From: Ricinus communis
Taxonomy: Eukaryota > Streptophyta > Magnoliopsida > Malpighiales > Euphorbiaceae
NCBI RefSeq assembly: GCF_019578655.1
Contig: NC_063257.1
Coordinates: forward strand, 29,378,362-29,442,361
Direction: 5' to 3'
Length of the DNA: 64,000 nucleotides
Made by a program: the position numbers and the translations under genes. This document shows positions 21,570 through 32,925 of this stretch, one piece after another; the first letter of the stretch is position 1, and every line of letters begins with the position of its first letter. The notes below the pieces were generated by a model that saw only the letters and a program-made list of their open reading frames with translations, did no database searches and had not been told where the DNA came from.

Positions 21570-24135
21570 TGCACCCAAAACAAGAAGTATTACTAGAGAA
21601 GACATTATGGGTCTGAAGATGCCAGAGTCATTGCTGATGAAGCAGGACAAGAAGGTTTAGTTCCTCGGGTTATGGAACAAATCAAAAGGAACATGGTGCC
21701 TAAAGATTTTCAGCCACATGAGGCGCTAGTACCTCCAACAGGAAATGTTGTTGTTGGGGGACATAATGATGTTTTACCTTTAGTTCAAATTTCTAATAGT
21801 AACCCTATAATTGATGTTCTTAAGATGCAAGTGGAGGCTGCTCGCAACTATATTGAAAAGGCTCACAGTAACCTCATGGAGAGCTAAAAGAAGGCAGCTG
21901 ATAATTTGATGCAGCAATTTAGCACCACCATGGCTAACATTGCTGAGAAAGTTACTTCCAACTTACCTCAAGTAATTCCTAGGCTGAGAGGCCAGGATGT
22001 CTTGTCATAAACTGTGGGACATAATGCAATTCGAGAATAAAAGGGGCAATCTTCCACGAGTTCTCAAGAGGAGAATGATGCTCCAAGGCCCTTGGCTCCA
22101 CCTATTCCAAATGAAAAATATGTTCCTCCTCATAATGGGGATGAAAGTTTACCAAGAGGAGTTGTGCCTGCTCGCCGCCCTTATATGGGTAGACCTATAT
22201 TACCTCACCAAATTTTTGCAGCTACTAATCGTGCTAATCAACCCATGGTGTATGATCAAGAAGGAAGGGATGCAGAATCCCATGCTGGGGGGCATGCCTC
22301 CATGGATGTTAAACAATAAATGATATCAACCAAGACCTCTTGTTCAACCTCCACATCAGGTGATGGATATGGAAGCTGTAAAGGATGTGGTTCAAAAGCT
22401 CTATGGACTGGATTAAGACAAGTGGGAAGACTACAATTTCACAAGCCTTATCCCAATACTATTGACAGAGACAACCCATATCCTAGAGGGTACAAGATTC
22501 TAGATTTTGCATTATTTTTAGAAAAAAGTGGTCAGTCAATCTTGAACATACAACTAGATTTACTATATAGTGTGGTGAACTAGCAAATTATGAAAATTTT
22601 GTCAATTTTAAATTGAGATTGTTTCCTAATTCTTTGACTAGTATTGTAATTACATGGTATGCTACTCTCTCTAGGAATTCCATCTTAACTTGGCAGGAAA
22701 TGGAGTGATAATTTCATACTTAGTTCTTTAAGACTAAACCTGAGGTGTGCATTACTAAATTATCCATAATAAAATAGAGGGTGGGAGAAACTACTAATCT
22801 CTTCATTGCCAGGTTTAAAAAGATGACATATAGATGTAAGATTTTCTTGCGTAAAATAAAATTTGTGAAGATAGCACAAAGTGGTTTGGACATTGAGCTC
22901 AGGAAGAAATTTCAAGGAATGGCGTTTCAAGACTTCTATGAACTTGCAACAAAAGTGGCAAAATATGAGGAATTACTTAAAGAAAAGAAGAAGAAGAAGA
23001 AGTCTAACATGGGGATATACTATCAAGAGATAAATTTTCTAGAGATAGTAGTAGCTGATTTTTCTAATACTAGAAGTTGTGTTTGCCCATCCTTAGTGAA
23101 AAAAGTTCCTGAAAGTTGGAAGAAGCCTTATGCTACTAATGCACAACCTCAATACATATTTGATGCCTATAAAACTGAAGAGATATTTGATTTCTTGCTA
23201 GATGAGAAGTTCATCAAATTGCCTCAGGATCCGAATTTCCTCTCAAAGAAGAAATCAAGGGAAGGGATTACTATAAGTATCATAATACTTTTAATCATTC
23301 AACTACTCCTGTTGGGCTTTCAGGAATATGGTTCAGGATTGAATTAACATAGGAGTACTGAAGTTCTCAAAGAAAATGGAGGCCATGCTCATTGATGAGG
23401 ATCCATTTCCACTAGTAGCTCCCATTAATACTACAACTTTTAATTTAAGGACCTATTGATTAAAAAGGCAGAGCAAAAGAAAAGAAAGGATATGGATATT
23501 CAATCGGGGAATATGTTCCATAAAGTTTGGGTTCCTATAAAGGATTTATTCATTAGGGAGCTCTAAGAAGTAAAAGGGTTTGTTGCTCCACCCATTTCCA
23601 GGGAGCCTCAAAGGAGAATGCCACACTCTTCTCAAAGTCTGAAATTTCAAAGAGGACAACCCAAGTTCATTGTGCCTCCTAGAGTGCAACCAAGCTTTCA
23701 ATGGCACAGGTTACAACATAGAAAGTTCCCTGAGCCTTCATTAATAAGAACTCAAGAACGTAGGATGCAAAGGTAAAAGGCACAAGAGAAAAGGAAGTAG
23801 GAAATTGAAAGCTCAAACTCGAAGAGAAAAGAAAAGTCCAAATTTTGTAGGAAAGCTACTAAAGATATAGGTAATTCTGATGAGGATGATGATTTGTTAT
23901 CTTCTATTGGTAGCTATGATGATGAAGATCAAATGGTGGAGGGTACTTTTATAGTAGGAGGAGTTTCTATCCCTTATGGATGTGCTACTGCTACTATGAC
24001 CCTCCTTCCTTCCTTCATATTTAAAAATGCATATGAAGCAGATTTTATCGAGATCCAAGAAGAATCAAACACTGGGGGGGCAGTCATTTGAAATATCAGA
24101 AGAAGATTGTTATAGTAGTATTACTATTCAACCTA
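21570..24135 (+). pseudogene. Gypsy gag (and following segment), copy A
   Basis: The frame corresponding to copy B's ATG at 24959 begins at 21570 with ATT in place of ATG. Pieces can be followed: an N-terminal segment (21672-21887), a Pro/Met-rich segment (22090-22320), a retrotransposon gag core at 22640-22980 (TWYATLSRNSILTWQEME, LFIARFKKMTYRCKI) and a KYHN...NHST zinc-like block near 23275-23305. An acidic segment runs at 23894-24091. Several frameshifts and stops separate these, so no product is expected. Gag would form the cytoplasmic particle in an active relative. Confidence 0.65.
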
Positions 24136-24958
24136 CACAGGCCAATAAACCAAAAAGAGGTGATATTTGAAAAGCGTTCCGTGGAAATGACAAAGCTTAT
24201 AAGGCCTCTCTAATGAAGGCTCACCTCAATAGAAAACCTGTCAATAGGATAGTATTGGACCTAGAAATAATTTTGGACTCAAGGAAGTAAAATAAAAGCC
24301 TAAAGTCCATAAATGTTAATATAATTAATTAAGTATTCTAATTAGTTAGTTAGTTAGTTAGTTAGTTAATAATTAAAGGGAAATACGCACGTGAAATAAA
24401 GAGTAATTGGAGGAATTATTTAAGCAGTTACTCCCATTCCCTAAGTAGGAGATAATGGGGCACTATGGCACGAAAAGTGGAAGCAACTCCTTGGAACTTG
24501 GAGATCCCTATAAAATGTAGACATTAAGCAAAGAATAAGGGAGCATCAACAATCAAACACAACAACTAAACAAAATCAAGATTATTCAATATTAATTCTC
24601 ACCAAACACTTTGCAAAGTTTTAGTTTCCAACAAACTATTTTCTTTCATTTAGTTCTTTGCATTTATTTTCAAACACTCAGTTATATTATGCAAATTTCC
24701 ACTTCCATCAATTTAAATACAAGTTGTTGAATTCAACTTTTTTTCTTTATAAACATTTACTACTACTTGTTTAAATCTTGTGGTGTCTCTTAATGATTTA
24801 AGCAAACTGTCAAGATAGCTTAGGAATTCAAAAAGAATCTAATTTAGAAGTCAGTTCAAGGCGCATTAATTACATCGGTTCATGTACCTACACACTTGGC
24901 ACGCTCAATAAAATTCCTACCAAATATATTTTTGGCACGCTCGGTGGAACTAGTTCTC

Positions 24959-25882
24959 ATGGCATCCAAAACAAGAAGTATTACTGGAAAAGACGTTATG
25001 GGGTCTCAAGACGCTAGAGTCACTGTTGATGAAGTAGGACAAGAAAGTTTAGTTCCTCAGATTGTGGAATAAATAGAAAGCAACATGGCGCCTTAAGATG
25101 TTCAGCCACATGATGCGCTAGTACCTCCAATAGGAAATGTTGTTGTTGGGAGACAGAATGATGTTTTACCTTTAGTTCAAATTTCTAATACTAACCCTAT
25201 GATTGATGTTTTTAAGATGCAAGTGGAGGCTGCTCGCAACTATATGGAAAAGGCTCACAGTAACCTCATAAAGAGCCAGAAGAAAGCAGCTGATGATTTG
25301 ATGCAGTAATTTAGCACCACCATGGCTAAAATTGCTGAGAAAGTTACTTCCAATTTACCTTAACTAATTCCTAGGTCGAGAGGCCAGGATGTCTTGTCAT
25401 AAACTGTGGGATATAATGCAATTATAGAATAAATGGGGTAATCTTCCACGAGTTTTAAAGAGGAGAATGATGCTATAAGGCCCTTGACTCCACCTATTCC
25501 AAATGAAAAATATGTTCCCCCTCATAATAGGGATGAAAGTTTACCAAGAGGAGCTGTGCCTACTGGCTGCCCTCATATGGGTAGACCTATATTACCTCAC
25601 CAAATTTTTGCAGCTACTAATCCTGCTAATCAACAAATGATGTATGATCAAGAAGGGATGCAAAATCCCATGCTGGGGGGCATGCCCCTAGGGATGTTAA
25701 ACAATAGAGGATATCAACCAAGACCTCTTGTTCAACCTCCACATCTTGTGATGGATATGGAAGTTGTAAGGGATATGGTTCAGGAGCTCTATGGATCGAG
25801 ATTAAGACAAGTGGGAAGGTTAGATTTTCACAAGCCTTATCCCAATACTATTGACAGAGACAACCCATATCCTAGAGGGTAA
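24959..25882 (+). pseudogene. Gypsy gag N-terminal part, copy B
   Basis: Starts ATGGCATCCAAAACAAGAAG at about 24959, shortly after the primer-like site; in-frame stops follow near 25070 and 25095. The best open piece is 25484-25882 (132 codons), Pro/Met-rich and parallel to 22090-22500 of copy A. It ends in a stop exactly where copy A continues open. It is not functional. Confidence 0.6.
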
Positions 25883-25979
25883 AAGGTTCTAGATTTTGCA
25901 TTATTTTCAGGAAAAAAATGGTCAGTCAATCTTGAACATATAGCTAGATTTACTATATAGTGTGGTGAACTAGCTAATT

Positions 25980-26532
25980 ATGATAATACATGGGCTGATT
26001 TGGGGGCTAGCATTAGTGATATGCCTTATAAATTGTTTAAGAAACTAGGACTTGGAGAACCTAAACCAACACTCATGAGTGTTCAACTAGCTGATAAATT
26101 TGTTGCATACCTTAGGGGAATCATTGTAGATGTGTTGGTAAAGGTTTAAGAGTTTATTTTTCCCGTGGATTTCATGATTATGGATATGGATGAAGATGTC
26201 GATGCTTCCCTTATCCTAGTAGACCCTTTCTTCCTATAGCTACAACCATTATTGATGTTCATGATGGTAAGCTCATTCTTAGGATATGGGATGAACAATT
26301 AATCTTTCAAATCCCCAATGGTATGAAATACCCACTTGCACTTGATGATATAGATCCTAGTGATGATTTGATTAAGTATGAGACTGTTAATTTTATTTCA
26401 TCTATTGTTGTTAAAGATCCTCTTAAGTTGTTTGTTGTGCATGAACAGAAAAAACTGAGAACAGAAGAAGATATTGAGCAGTTAGCCTATCTAGAGGCTA
26501 GAGAATCGATGAAGAAATCTTATTATATATAA
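25980..26532 (+). pseudogene. Gypsy retropepsin-like aspartic protease, copy B
   Basis: The sequence shows ADLGASISDMPYKLFKKLGL (25991-26050), with the Asp-Leu-Gly-Ala active-site variant common in Athila-group proteases, then MSVQLAD and FIFPVDFMIMDMDEDVDASL (about 26155-26215). A stop interrupts it near 26148 and a frameshift near 26230. An open frame at 26323-26532 follows, probably the linker towards the missing reverse transcriptase. Proteolytic maturation of Gag-Pol would be its role in an intact element. Confidence 0.65.
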
Positions 26533-26839
26533 ATCTTATATTACTAACTCAAATCTTAGTTTTGATTTAATTTACTATTTGTTTCATGAAGTATTCAACT
26601 TATTTGGGGGACCTGAATAGGTTTTATTCTTGATTAATATACTAATTATTTTAAATCTTATTTTTAATATTAATTTACTTTTAAACATTACTATAACCAA
26701 CCTATACTTAATTGCTAAACATTATTATACGATTGAAAATAGTATTCACAATTAAGTCCTTAGTGGAACGATACTTTATTTATCTTTTTATTACTTGATA
26801 TGATCGATGCACTTTGCTGTGTGTGGATAACACGTATCA

Positions 26840-27751
26840 GGTCACTTAACTTATACCGTGTTTCATTTTGATCACATAATTTATTTTTCACTATAATCAT
26901 TTAACTTTAAGTTGGGTAACATTTTGGTCACTTGTCTAAAATTTGGTGGTTTATTCATCGAAAAAAAAAAATCTCTAAATCTCCTAAATTTACAATATAG
27001 AATTTCTAATGCTATAAAATGAAATCCCTAATCTAAAGCTTTGAAGTGAAGTATTGAATCCCAGTTCTCAAAAATTAATTTCAATAGACTAGCGTTATAG
27101 ACAACTAAGAGAAAATTCACTCATATATTGCAAGTTCTACATATTCGTTATTCTATAATCAACATTCAGATTTAATTAATTTGGTGGTTTAGTTGATTCT
27201 TGCACTAAATAGGAACTGACCGCACATCCTCAAATAGACATGTGAAAATGTATGAATAAGAAAGGAAATGATAGTTTAAATACAAATAAGTGAAAAGATA
27301 TTACTAATTTGGTGCTTAGGCATTCCTCCCTTTTTTGTTTTTCACTTTCTTTCTTTTTAGTATATTATTATTATTATTATTATACTTTTTACTTTGAAAA
27401 TTAGATTTTGATAGAAATAAATAAAAAAGGTAATTAATATAAATTAATTAAGCTAGAAAAGGAGAATGTTATTATAACAATAAATAAAAAGAGTAGAAAA
27501 TAAGAAGAAAAAAGGAAAAACAACAAACAAGATTTAATAGTTTAATTAAATGGTTTGATGATTAGGATAGTGACTTGTCAATTTTTTAAAACACGTGTTA
27601 GTCTAACATTATATTAGACATGTCATTATTCTAGCGAATTAAACCACTAGATTTTAGATAAATGATTAATTTACTATCCAACTTAAAGTTAAGTGACTGT
27701 AATGAAAAAAAATATATGATCAAGATAAAACTTAATATAAACTTAAATCAG
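26840..27751. mobile_element. Non-autonomous element with long terminal inverted repeats (MITE-like)
   Basis: The first about 120 bases (GTCACTTAACTTATACCG...GGTGGTTTATTC, 26840-26960) reappear as a diverged reverse complement at about 27635-27751 (GAATTAAACCACTAGATTTT...AAACTTAAATC). The interior is AT-rich with no transposase frame. Size (about 0.9 kb), inverted ends and lack of coding suit a MITE or other non-autonomous DNA transposon. No target duplication was secured, so the superfamily is open. It abuts the end of gypsy copy B. Confidence 0.6.
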
Positions 27752-28072
27752 CATTAATATAATTATCCCAAGTAAACTCACATATTTAGCAATAATTTCT
27801 TCTACATGTGCCAACAATAACAATTCCACCATCATTTATTCATATAACCAGTTCATGTTTGTTTTCAGTTACATGCTTACACATACCTATTTTCTACTAA
27901 GGGATCACATGGACATGAAACAGTAATTCTAAACTGCATAAAAGACCATTAGGTACGCACAACATTCTAATGCAGCCAGCAAAATCTCAGTCAAGTCAAT
28001 GATAAATTTAGAGATAATGATTCTATTTATCCCAAACTCTACACATTTTTGTAGTCTTATTACAATTTCTTT
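27752..28072. other. Spacer without gene
   Basis: A short, moderately AT-rich spacer between the inverted-repeat element and the 3' end of the LINE. No ORF or repeat assigned. Confidence 0.4.
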
Positions 28073-28105
28073 TGTAAGGAAAAGCGGGGCACAACCCCAA
28101 AACAA

Positions 28106-28110
28106 AAGGC
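28106..28110 (+). repeat. Left target-site duplication of copia 1 (AAGGC)
   Basis: AAGGC directly precedes the left LTR and recurs at 33678-33682 directly after the right LTR. A perfect 5-bp duplication is the expected footprint of copia integrase and fixes the element's ends. Confidence 0.9.
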
Positions 28111-28862
28111 TGTTGGGTTTTTTTTATTTCTTTGTTTTTTTTTGACCCATGAGGAAAGCCCAACCATTGAGCATATTAAAGTCTTATTTAGACTTTCTAT
28201 TTTGGGAGCATATTATTATAAAAACGTCTAGAGCTAGGTTTTTTTTTACCAAGACTTCATATATTAAAAGAAAAGAGAGAGGTGAAGAGAGGAGAATACA
28301 CAGCAGCAGAAAAGTTCTGTTTCCCGTAGATTGAACCGTTGGATCGTCGTGATTTTTGGACAGCAGCTACACAGCATCTGGGCCAATATTTTGGACGGTG
28401 GAGATCGGTTTTTGAGGTCCGGAGGTCGGGTTTCGTTGGTCTGGACAGTAGCTAATTTTCTGGTGATATATTTCTTATCTTGGCTCTATTTTGATTCCAT
28501 ACACCTTGATGTGCTTACTTCCAAGGATATGATGATTTTGTATGCCTCTAGTATTATCTAGAGAAGACTTTGTATTGCTCCTTTGATGATGATAGTGGAT
28601 TTAAGCGGCCAAAATGGTCCCGTGGTTTTTCCCTAGTTTATAGGTTTTCCACGCTAAAATTTCGGTGTCTTTGTGTTGTTGTGTGCTTACTGTTTTAGCT
28701 CAATATCTTGGTGCATAGCAGTGATATTGTGTGTGTTCTAATTGCATTAAGAACATTCTATTTGTTTGCATCCTCGGGGTTCATTCAAGTTGGGAAAGTT
28801 TAGACAAACAGAGATTAATTCCGCATTTATTTGTTTACCGTTTGTGGTTGTTTTTCCCATCA
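28111..28862 (+). repeat. Left LTR of copia 1
   Basis: 752 bases, TG...CA. Almost identical to 32926-33677. The region should contain promoter and poly(A) signals; a TATA-like ATATATTAAAAG lies near 28258. Open frames inside it are not genes and recur in the right LTR. Confidence 0.93.
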
Positions 28863-28865
28863 AAT

Positions 28866-28880
28866 TGGTATCAGAGCCTG
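28866..28880 (+). promoter_or_regulatory. Primer-binding site of copia 1 (initiator tRNA-Met)
   Basis: TGGTATCAGAGCCTG lies three bases after the LTR end. It is the standard plant copia primer site, complementary to initiator tRNA-Met. Confidence 0.93.
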
Positions 28881-28910
28881 GTTCTTCTATATTGGGTTAA
28901 ACTTGTTTGA

Positions 28911-30176
28911 ATGATGGAAGCTAACACAAGTAGGATGATTAATTTGAATGGTTTTAATTATCATATTTGGAAAGGCAAGATGGAAGACCTACTTTATGTG
29001 AAGGATTATTATTTGCCTGTGTTTAATACTGATAAACCTGAGAGTAAAACAGATGCAGAGTGGAATATTTTGCATAGACAAGTTTGTGGGTATATTCGTC
29101 AATGGGTTGATGATAATGTTTTGAACCATATCAGCGGAGAGACTCATGCTCGCACTTTGTGGAACAAGCTTGAACAGTTGTATGCTAGAAAGACCGGAAA
29201 CAATAAATTGTTCTTAATAAAACAGATGATGAGCTTGAAATACCATGATGGAACTCCACATCGCGATCATTTGAATTCTTTTCAGGGAATCATAAATCAA
29301 CTTGCAGGAATGGGTATCAAGTTTGAAGATGAGATACAAGGCTTGTGGCTCCTGGGCACTTTACCGGACTCATGGGAAACTTTTAGGACATCATTGTCCA
29401 ACTCTGCAGCAGATGGTATTATCACCATGGAATTAGCTAAAGGCAGTGTTTTAAATGAAGAGATGAGAAGAAAGTCACAAGGTTCCTCTTCACATTCTGA
29501 TGTCTTAGTTACAGAAAGCAGGAGGAGAAGTCAGAGTAGAGGTCCAGGTAACAAAGGGAAGCATCGAAGTAAATCCAAAGGAAAGTTTGCTGATTTTGAA
29601 TGCTATCATTGTGGTAGAAAAGGGCACACAATACGGTTCTGCAGGCAATTGAAAAAGGAGAAGAAGAAGAGCGATTACAGCAATCAAAAGAACCATAAGA
29701 AAGATGAGGGTGGTAATGGCAATGCTGAAGTTAACACTACTACCGATGAGTTCCTTATTTGTTCTGATCTTGATATGATCAACATTGCACATGTTGATTC
29801 GAGCTGGGTTGTTGATAGTGGTGCTACATGTCATGTAACATCACAGAGGGATTTTTATTCATCTTATACTCCAGGTAACTTTGGTAATGTTAGGATGGGT
29901 AATAATGGACTATCAAAGATTGCAGGCATCGGAGATATTTGTTTGAAGTTTGACACTGGGATAGAGTTGGTTTTACATAATGTAAAACATGTTCTAGATA
30001 TGAGACTTAATTTGATCTCCGCGGGCCTACTTGATGACGATGGTTACAGCAACAACTTTGGTAATGGAATATGGAAACTCACTTGTGGTTCTTTGATCGT
30101 GGCTAGAGGTAAAAGATGCTCAAAGTTGTACATGACACATCCGAAGATCTTGAGGATAGGGTCAATGCTGTGGTGA
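28911..30176 (+). CDS. Copia 1 gag and protease (open, 421 codons)
   Basis: Begins with ATG 30 bases after the primer site. Gag starts with an NLNGFNYHIWKGKMEDLL-type N terminus (residues about 9-26) and carries the copia gag domain to about residue 190. The CCHC knuckle CYHCGRKGHTIRFC is at 29601-29642, residues 231-244. The aspartic protease active site WVVDSGATCH is at about 29806-29835, with a conserved HVTSQRDFYSSY after it. The frame then runs out through a frameshift near 30120-30150, where the pre-integrase zinc region should continue. Gag would build particles and the protease process Gag-Pol. Expression is possible but a full polyprotein is not. Confidence 0.75.
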   Translation: MMEANTSRMINLNGFNYHIWKGKMEDLLYVKDYYLPVFNTDKPESKTDAEWNILHRQVCGYIRQWVDDNVLNHISGETHARTLWNKLEQLYARKTGNNKLFLIKQMMSLKYHDGTPHRDHLNSFQGIINQLAGMGIKFEDEIQGLWLLGTLPDSWETFRTSLSNSAADGIITMELAKGSVLNEEMRRKSQGSSSHSDVLVTESRRRSQSRGPGNKGKHRSKSKGKFADFECYHCGRKGHTIRFCRQLKKEKKKSDYSNQKNHKKDEGGNGNAEVNTTTDEFLICSDLDMINIAHVDSSWVVDSGATCHVTSQRDFYSSYTPGNFGNVRMGNNGLSKIAGIGDICLKFDTGIELVLHNVKHVLDMRLNLISAGLLDDDGYSNNFGNGIWKLTCGSLIVARGKRCSKLYMTHPKILRIGSMLW

Positions 30177-31240
30177 ATACTAACATGACTGATTTATGGC
30201 ATAAGAGACTTGGTCACATGAGTGAAAAGGGGATGTCTCTTTTGTTGAAGAGAAATGTGTTACCGGGTGTGCATGATATTCATCTAAAGAAGTGTTCTTA
30301 CTTGTTGGCGGTGTAAGCGATGTAAGTGGTTTCCTTTAAGAGCCATCCTCCTTCCGAGGAAGGAGAGTATACTTGATCTGGTGCACTCTGATGTTTGTGG
30401 TCCTATGAAGACTAGGACACTTGGTGGTTGCTCCTACTTTGTCACATTCATTGATGATCACTCCAGAAAGGTATGGGTTTATACCTTGAAATCTAAAGAT
30501 CAAGTATTTGAAGTGTTTAAGCAGTTTCATGCCTCGGTTGAGAATGATCGGAAAGAAGCTTAAGTGTATTCGGACAGGATAATGGAGGTGAATACATTGG
30601 CCCATTTGATGCTTATTGTAGAGATCATGGTATTCGACATCAAAAGAGTCCTCCCAAGACACCACAGTTGAACGGATTAGCAGAGCGGATGAACAGAACT
30701 TTGATGGAGCGTGTCAGATGTTTGTTGTCACATGCAGGGCTGCCAAGTTCATTCTGGGGAGAAGCTTTGAATACAGTACATGTTATTAATCTAACTCCTT
30801 GTGTTCCTTTGTCTTTTGATGTACCGGCGAGGGTTTGGAGTGGCAAAGATGTTTCTTACGGTCACTTAAGGGTCTTTGGATGCAAAGCTTTTGTGCACAT
30901 TCCTAAAGATGAAAGATCAAAGCTTGATGTGAAGTCAAAACCATGTATTTTCTTGGGTTATGGCCAAGATGAGTTTGGTTACAGATTATATGATCCTGTC
31001 CACAAGAAACTTATTCGGCCGAGATGTTGTGTTTGTTGAAGATCGGACCTTGAAAGATGTTGAGAAGAAAGAGACAGTTCCTCAACATAATGATGATATT
31101 ACCGATTTGGATCCAAAGGCTCTCAAACATGTAGAACCACCTCTTGACAATGATGTTCGGAATGATGAACAACATGATAATCGATGATATTGATGCTCCG
31201 GGCAGAGGTGGATGAAGAATTTCATTCGGAGATACCGTGC
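30116..31240 (+). pseudogene. Copia 1 integrase, fragmented
   Basis: Pieces in shifting frames show the pre-integrase LWHKRLGHMSEKGMSLL (30194-30244), the core beginning LVHSDVCGPMKTRTLGG (30375-30425) with its first catalytic Asp, FVTFIDDHSRKVWVYTLKS, and the late NGLAERMNRTLMERVRCLL segment (30671-30725) containing the catalytic Glu. A C-terminal HLRVFGCKAFVHIP motif follows near 30861. The middle catalytic Asp lies in the disrupted stretch 30560-30660. Stops and frameshifts at about 30314, 30560 and 31020 inactivate it. Confidence 0.75.
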
Positions 31241-31404
31241 AGACGTGCCACCATTTGTCCCACTTAGGCGGTCTACAAGAGATCATCATCCTTCCACTCG
31301 TTTTTCGGCCTAATGAGTATGTCTTACTCAACGATGGGGGAGAGCCCTGAGTGTTATGCAGAGGCCATGGAACATGAGCGGGGAAAAGGGAGTGGGTTGA
31401 AGCC

Positions 31405-32907
31405 ATGCAAGATGAGATGAATTCCTTACATGAGAATAATACTTTTGAGTTGGTGAAGTTGCCTAAAGGCAAGAGAGCTTTGAAGAACAAGTGGGTCTAC
31501 AAAGTGAAGATCGAAGAGCACACCGCACAACCTAGGTACAAGGCTAGATTGGTGGTCAAAGGGTTCGGTCAGGAGAAAGGGTATTGACTTTGATGAGATT
31601 TTCTCCTAGGTCGTGAAGATGGGATCTATTCGTGTTGTTCTTGGTTTGGCGGCCCGGCCTTGATCTTGAGGTTGAATAGATGGATGTCAAAATAGCTTTT
31701 CTTCATGGTGACTTGGATAAAGAAATCTACATGGAACAACCTGAAGGTTTTCAGGTTAAGGGAAAAGAAGGCTATGTGTGTAGACTTCAAAAGAGTCTTT
31801 ATGGGTTGAAGCAAGCACCAAAACAAAGGTACAAGAAGTTTGAGTCGGTTATGGGGGAGCAAAATTACCGAAAGACTACTTTAGACCATTGTGTTTTCTT
31901 CCAGAGGTTTGGTGATGATGATTTCATCATTTTATTGTTATATGTTGATGACATGTTAATTGTTGGCAAGAATGCAGAAAGAATTACTCAGCTGAAGATA
32001 CAATTGAGCAAGTCTTTTGCTATGAAAGACTTGGGGCCAGCAAAACATATTCTTGGCATTCGGATCACTCGAGATAGAGCTTTGAAAAAGCTACACATGT
32101 CACAGGAGCAATACATCGAGAAGGTGCTTCGCAGATTCAACATGGATAAAGCTAAAGAGGTTAGTTCTCCTCTTACTACTAACTTCAGGTTGACAGATAA
32201 AGATTGTCCATCTTCTGAGAAGAAGATTGAAGAGATGGATAGAGTCCCTTATGCCTCAACTGTAGGGAGCTTGATGTATGCTATGGTGTGCACACGACCT
32301 GATATTGCTCATGCAGTAGGTATTGTTAGTCGTTTTCTGTCAAATCCAGGTAAGAAGCATTGGGAAGCAGTGAAGTGGATTCTCAGATATCTACGTGGTA
32401 CTTCCAAATTAGGTATAACATTTGGAAATGGAAAGCCGATACTTGTTGGTTATACTGATTCTGATATGGCAGGAAATAAGGACAACATGAAATCCACTTC
32501 TGGATATTTGATGACTTTTGCAGGGGGAGCTGTGTCATGGCAATCGAGATCGCAAAGTGTGTGGTTTTATCCACCACCGAAGTCGAGTATGTGGCTGCAA
32601 AGGCGTGTAAGGAGCTATTATGGCTCAAAAGATTTATGCAAGAGATTGGCTTTGTGCAACAGCTCACGTGGTTCTTTGTGATAATCAAAGTACTATTCAC
32701 CTTGCTAAAAATTCTATGTTTCACAAACGAACCAAGCATATTGATGTGAGGTATCATTGGATTAGAGATGCACTTGAAGATAAACTATTTGAACTTGATA
32801 AAGTTCATACTGATGATAATGGTGCCGATATGTTGACAAAGGTTCTAGCAAGGGAAAAGTTGAAGGTATGTTGCTCCATCGCCGGTATGGCGAACTCTTC
32901 CTCATAA
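31405..32907 (+). pseudogene. Copia 1 reverse transcriptase and RNase H, frameshifted
   Basis: RT begins at 31405 with the EMNSLHENNTFELVKLPKGK block and NKWVYKVK. The main open piece, 31680-32681, contains [36 protein letters not shown] and the catalytic YVDDMLIVG near 31940. RNase H follows with YTDSDMAGNKDNMKSTSGY (about 32450-32510), LSTTEVEYVAA and, in another frame, DVRYHWIRDALEDKLFEL and the end at 32907, close to the polypurine tract. Frame breaks lie near 31590-31680 and 32550-32640. It is dead as it stands. Confidence 0.8.
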
Positions 32908-32925
32908 GTCAAAAAGAGGGAGATT

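Larger units (their letters stand above)
20843..24240 (+). mobile_element. Decayed Ty3/gypsy element, copy A (Athila/Tat-like)
   Basis: Copies A and B start with the same sequence (TCAATAGGATAG..., at 20843 and 24241). They share an LTR-like segment with a TATA box (CCCTATAAAA near 21118), a leader, a primer-site-like TTTGGCACACTCGGTGGGAC (21539-21558) and the N-terminal part of gag. Copy A then continues through more gag and a downstream segment to 24240 but has no reverse transcriptase. There are many stops and frameshifts. The second copy follows directly, so the arrangement resembles LTR-internal-LTR-internal produced by recombination. Confidence 0.65.
24241..26838 (+). mobile_element. 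Decayed Ty3/gypsy element, copy B (internally deleted)
   Basis: Same family as copy A, immediately downstream. After the LTR-like part, leader, primer-like site (TTTGGCACGCTCGGTGGAAC, 24927-24946) and gag start, it jumps near 25980 from the middle of gag to an aspartic protease, which means about 2 kb of gag was lost relative to copy A. It ends at 26750-26838 with GTGGAACGATACTTTA...CACGTATCA, resembling Athila/Tat LTR ends. Reverse transcriptase and integrase are absent. Confidence 0.6.

Noticed and set aside
28149..28561. Two consecutive open frames of 61 and 76 codons
   Set aside because: They recur almost unchanged at 32964-33376, i.e. in both LTRs of copia 1, so they are LTR sequence rather than genes.
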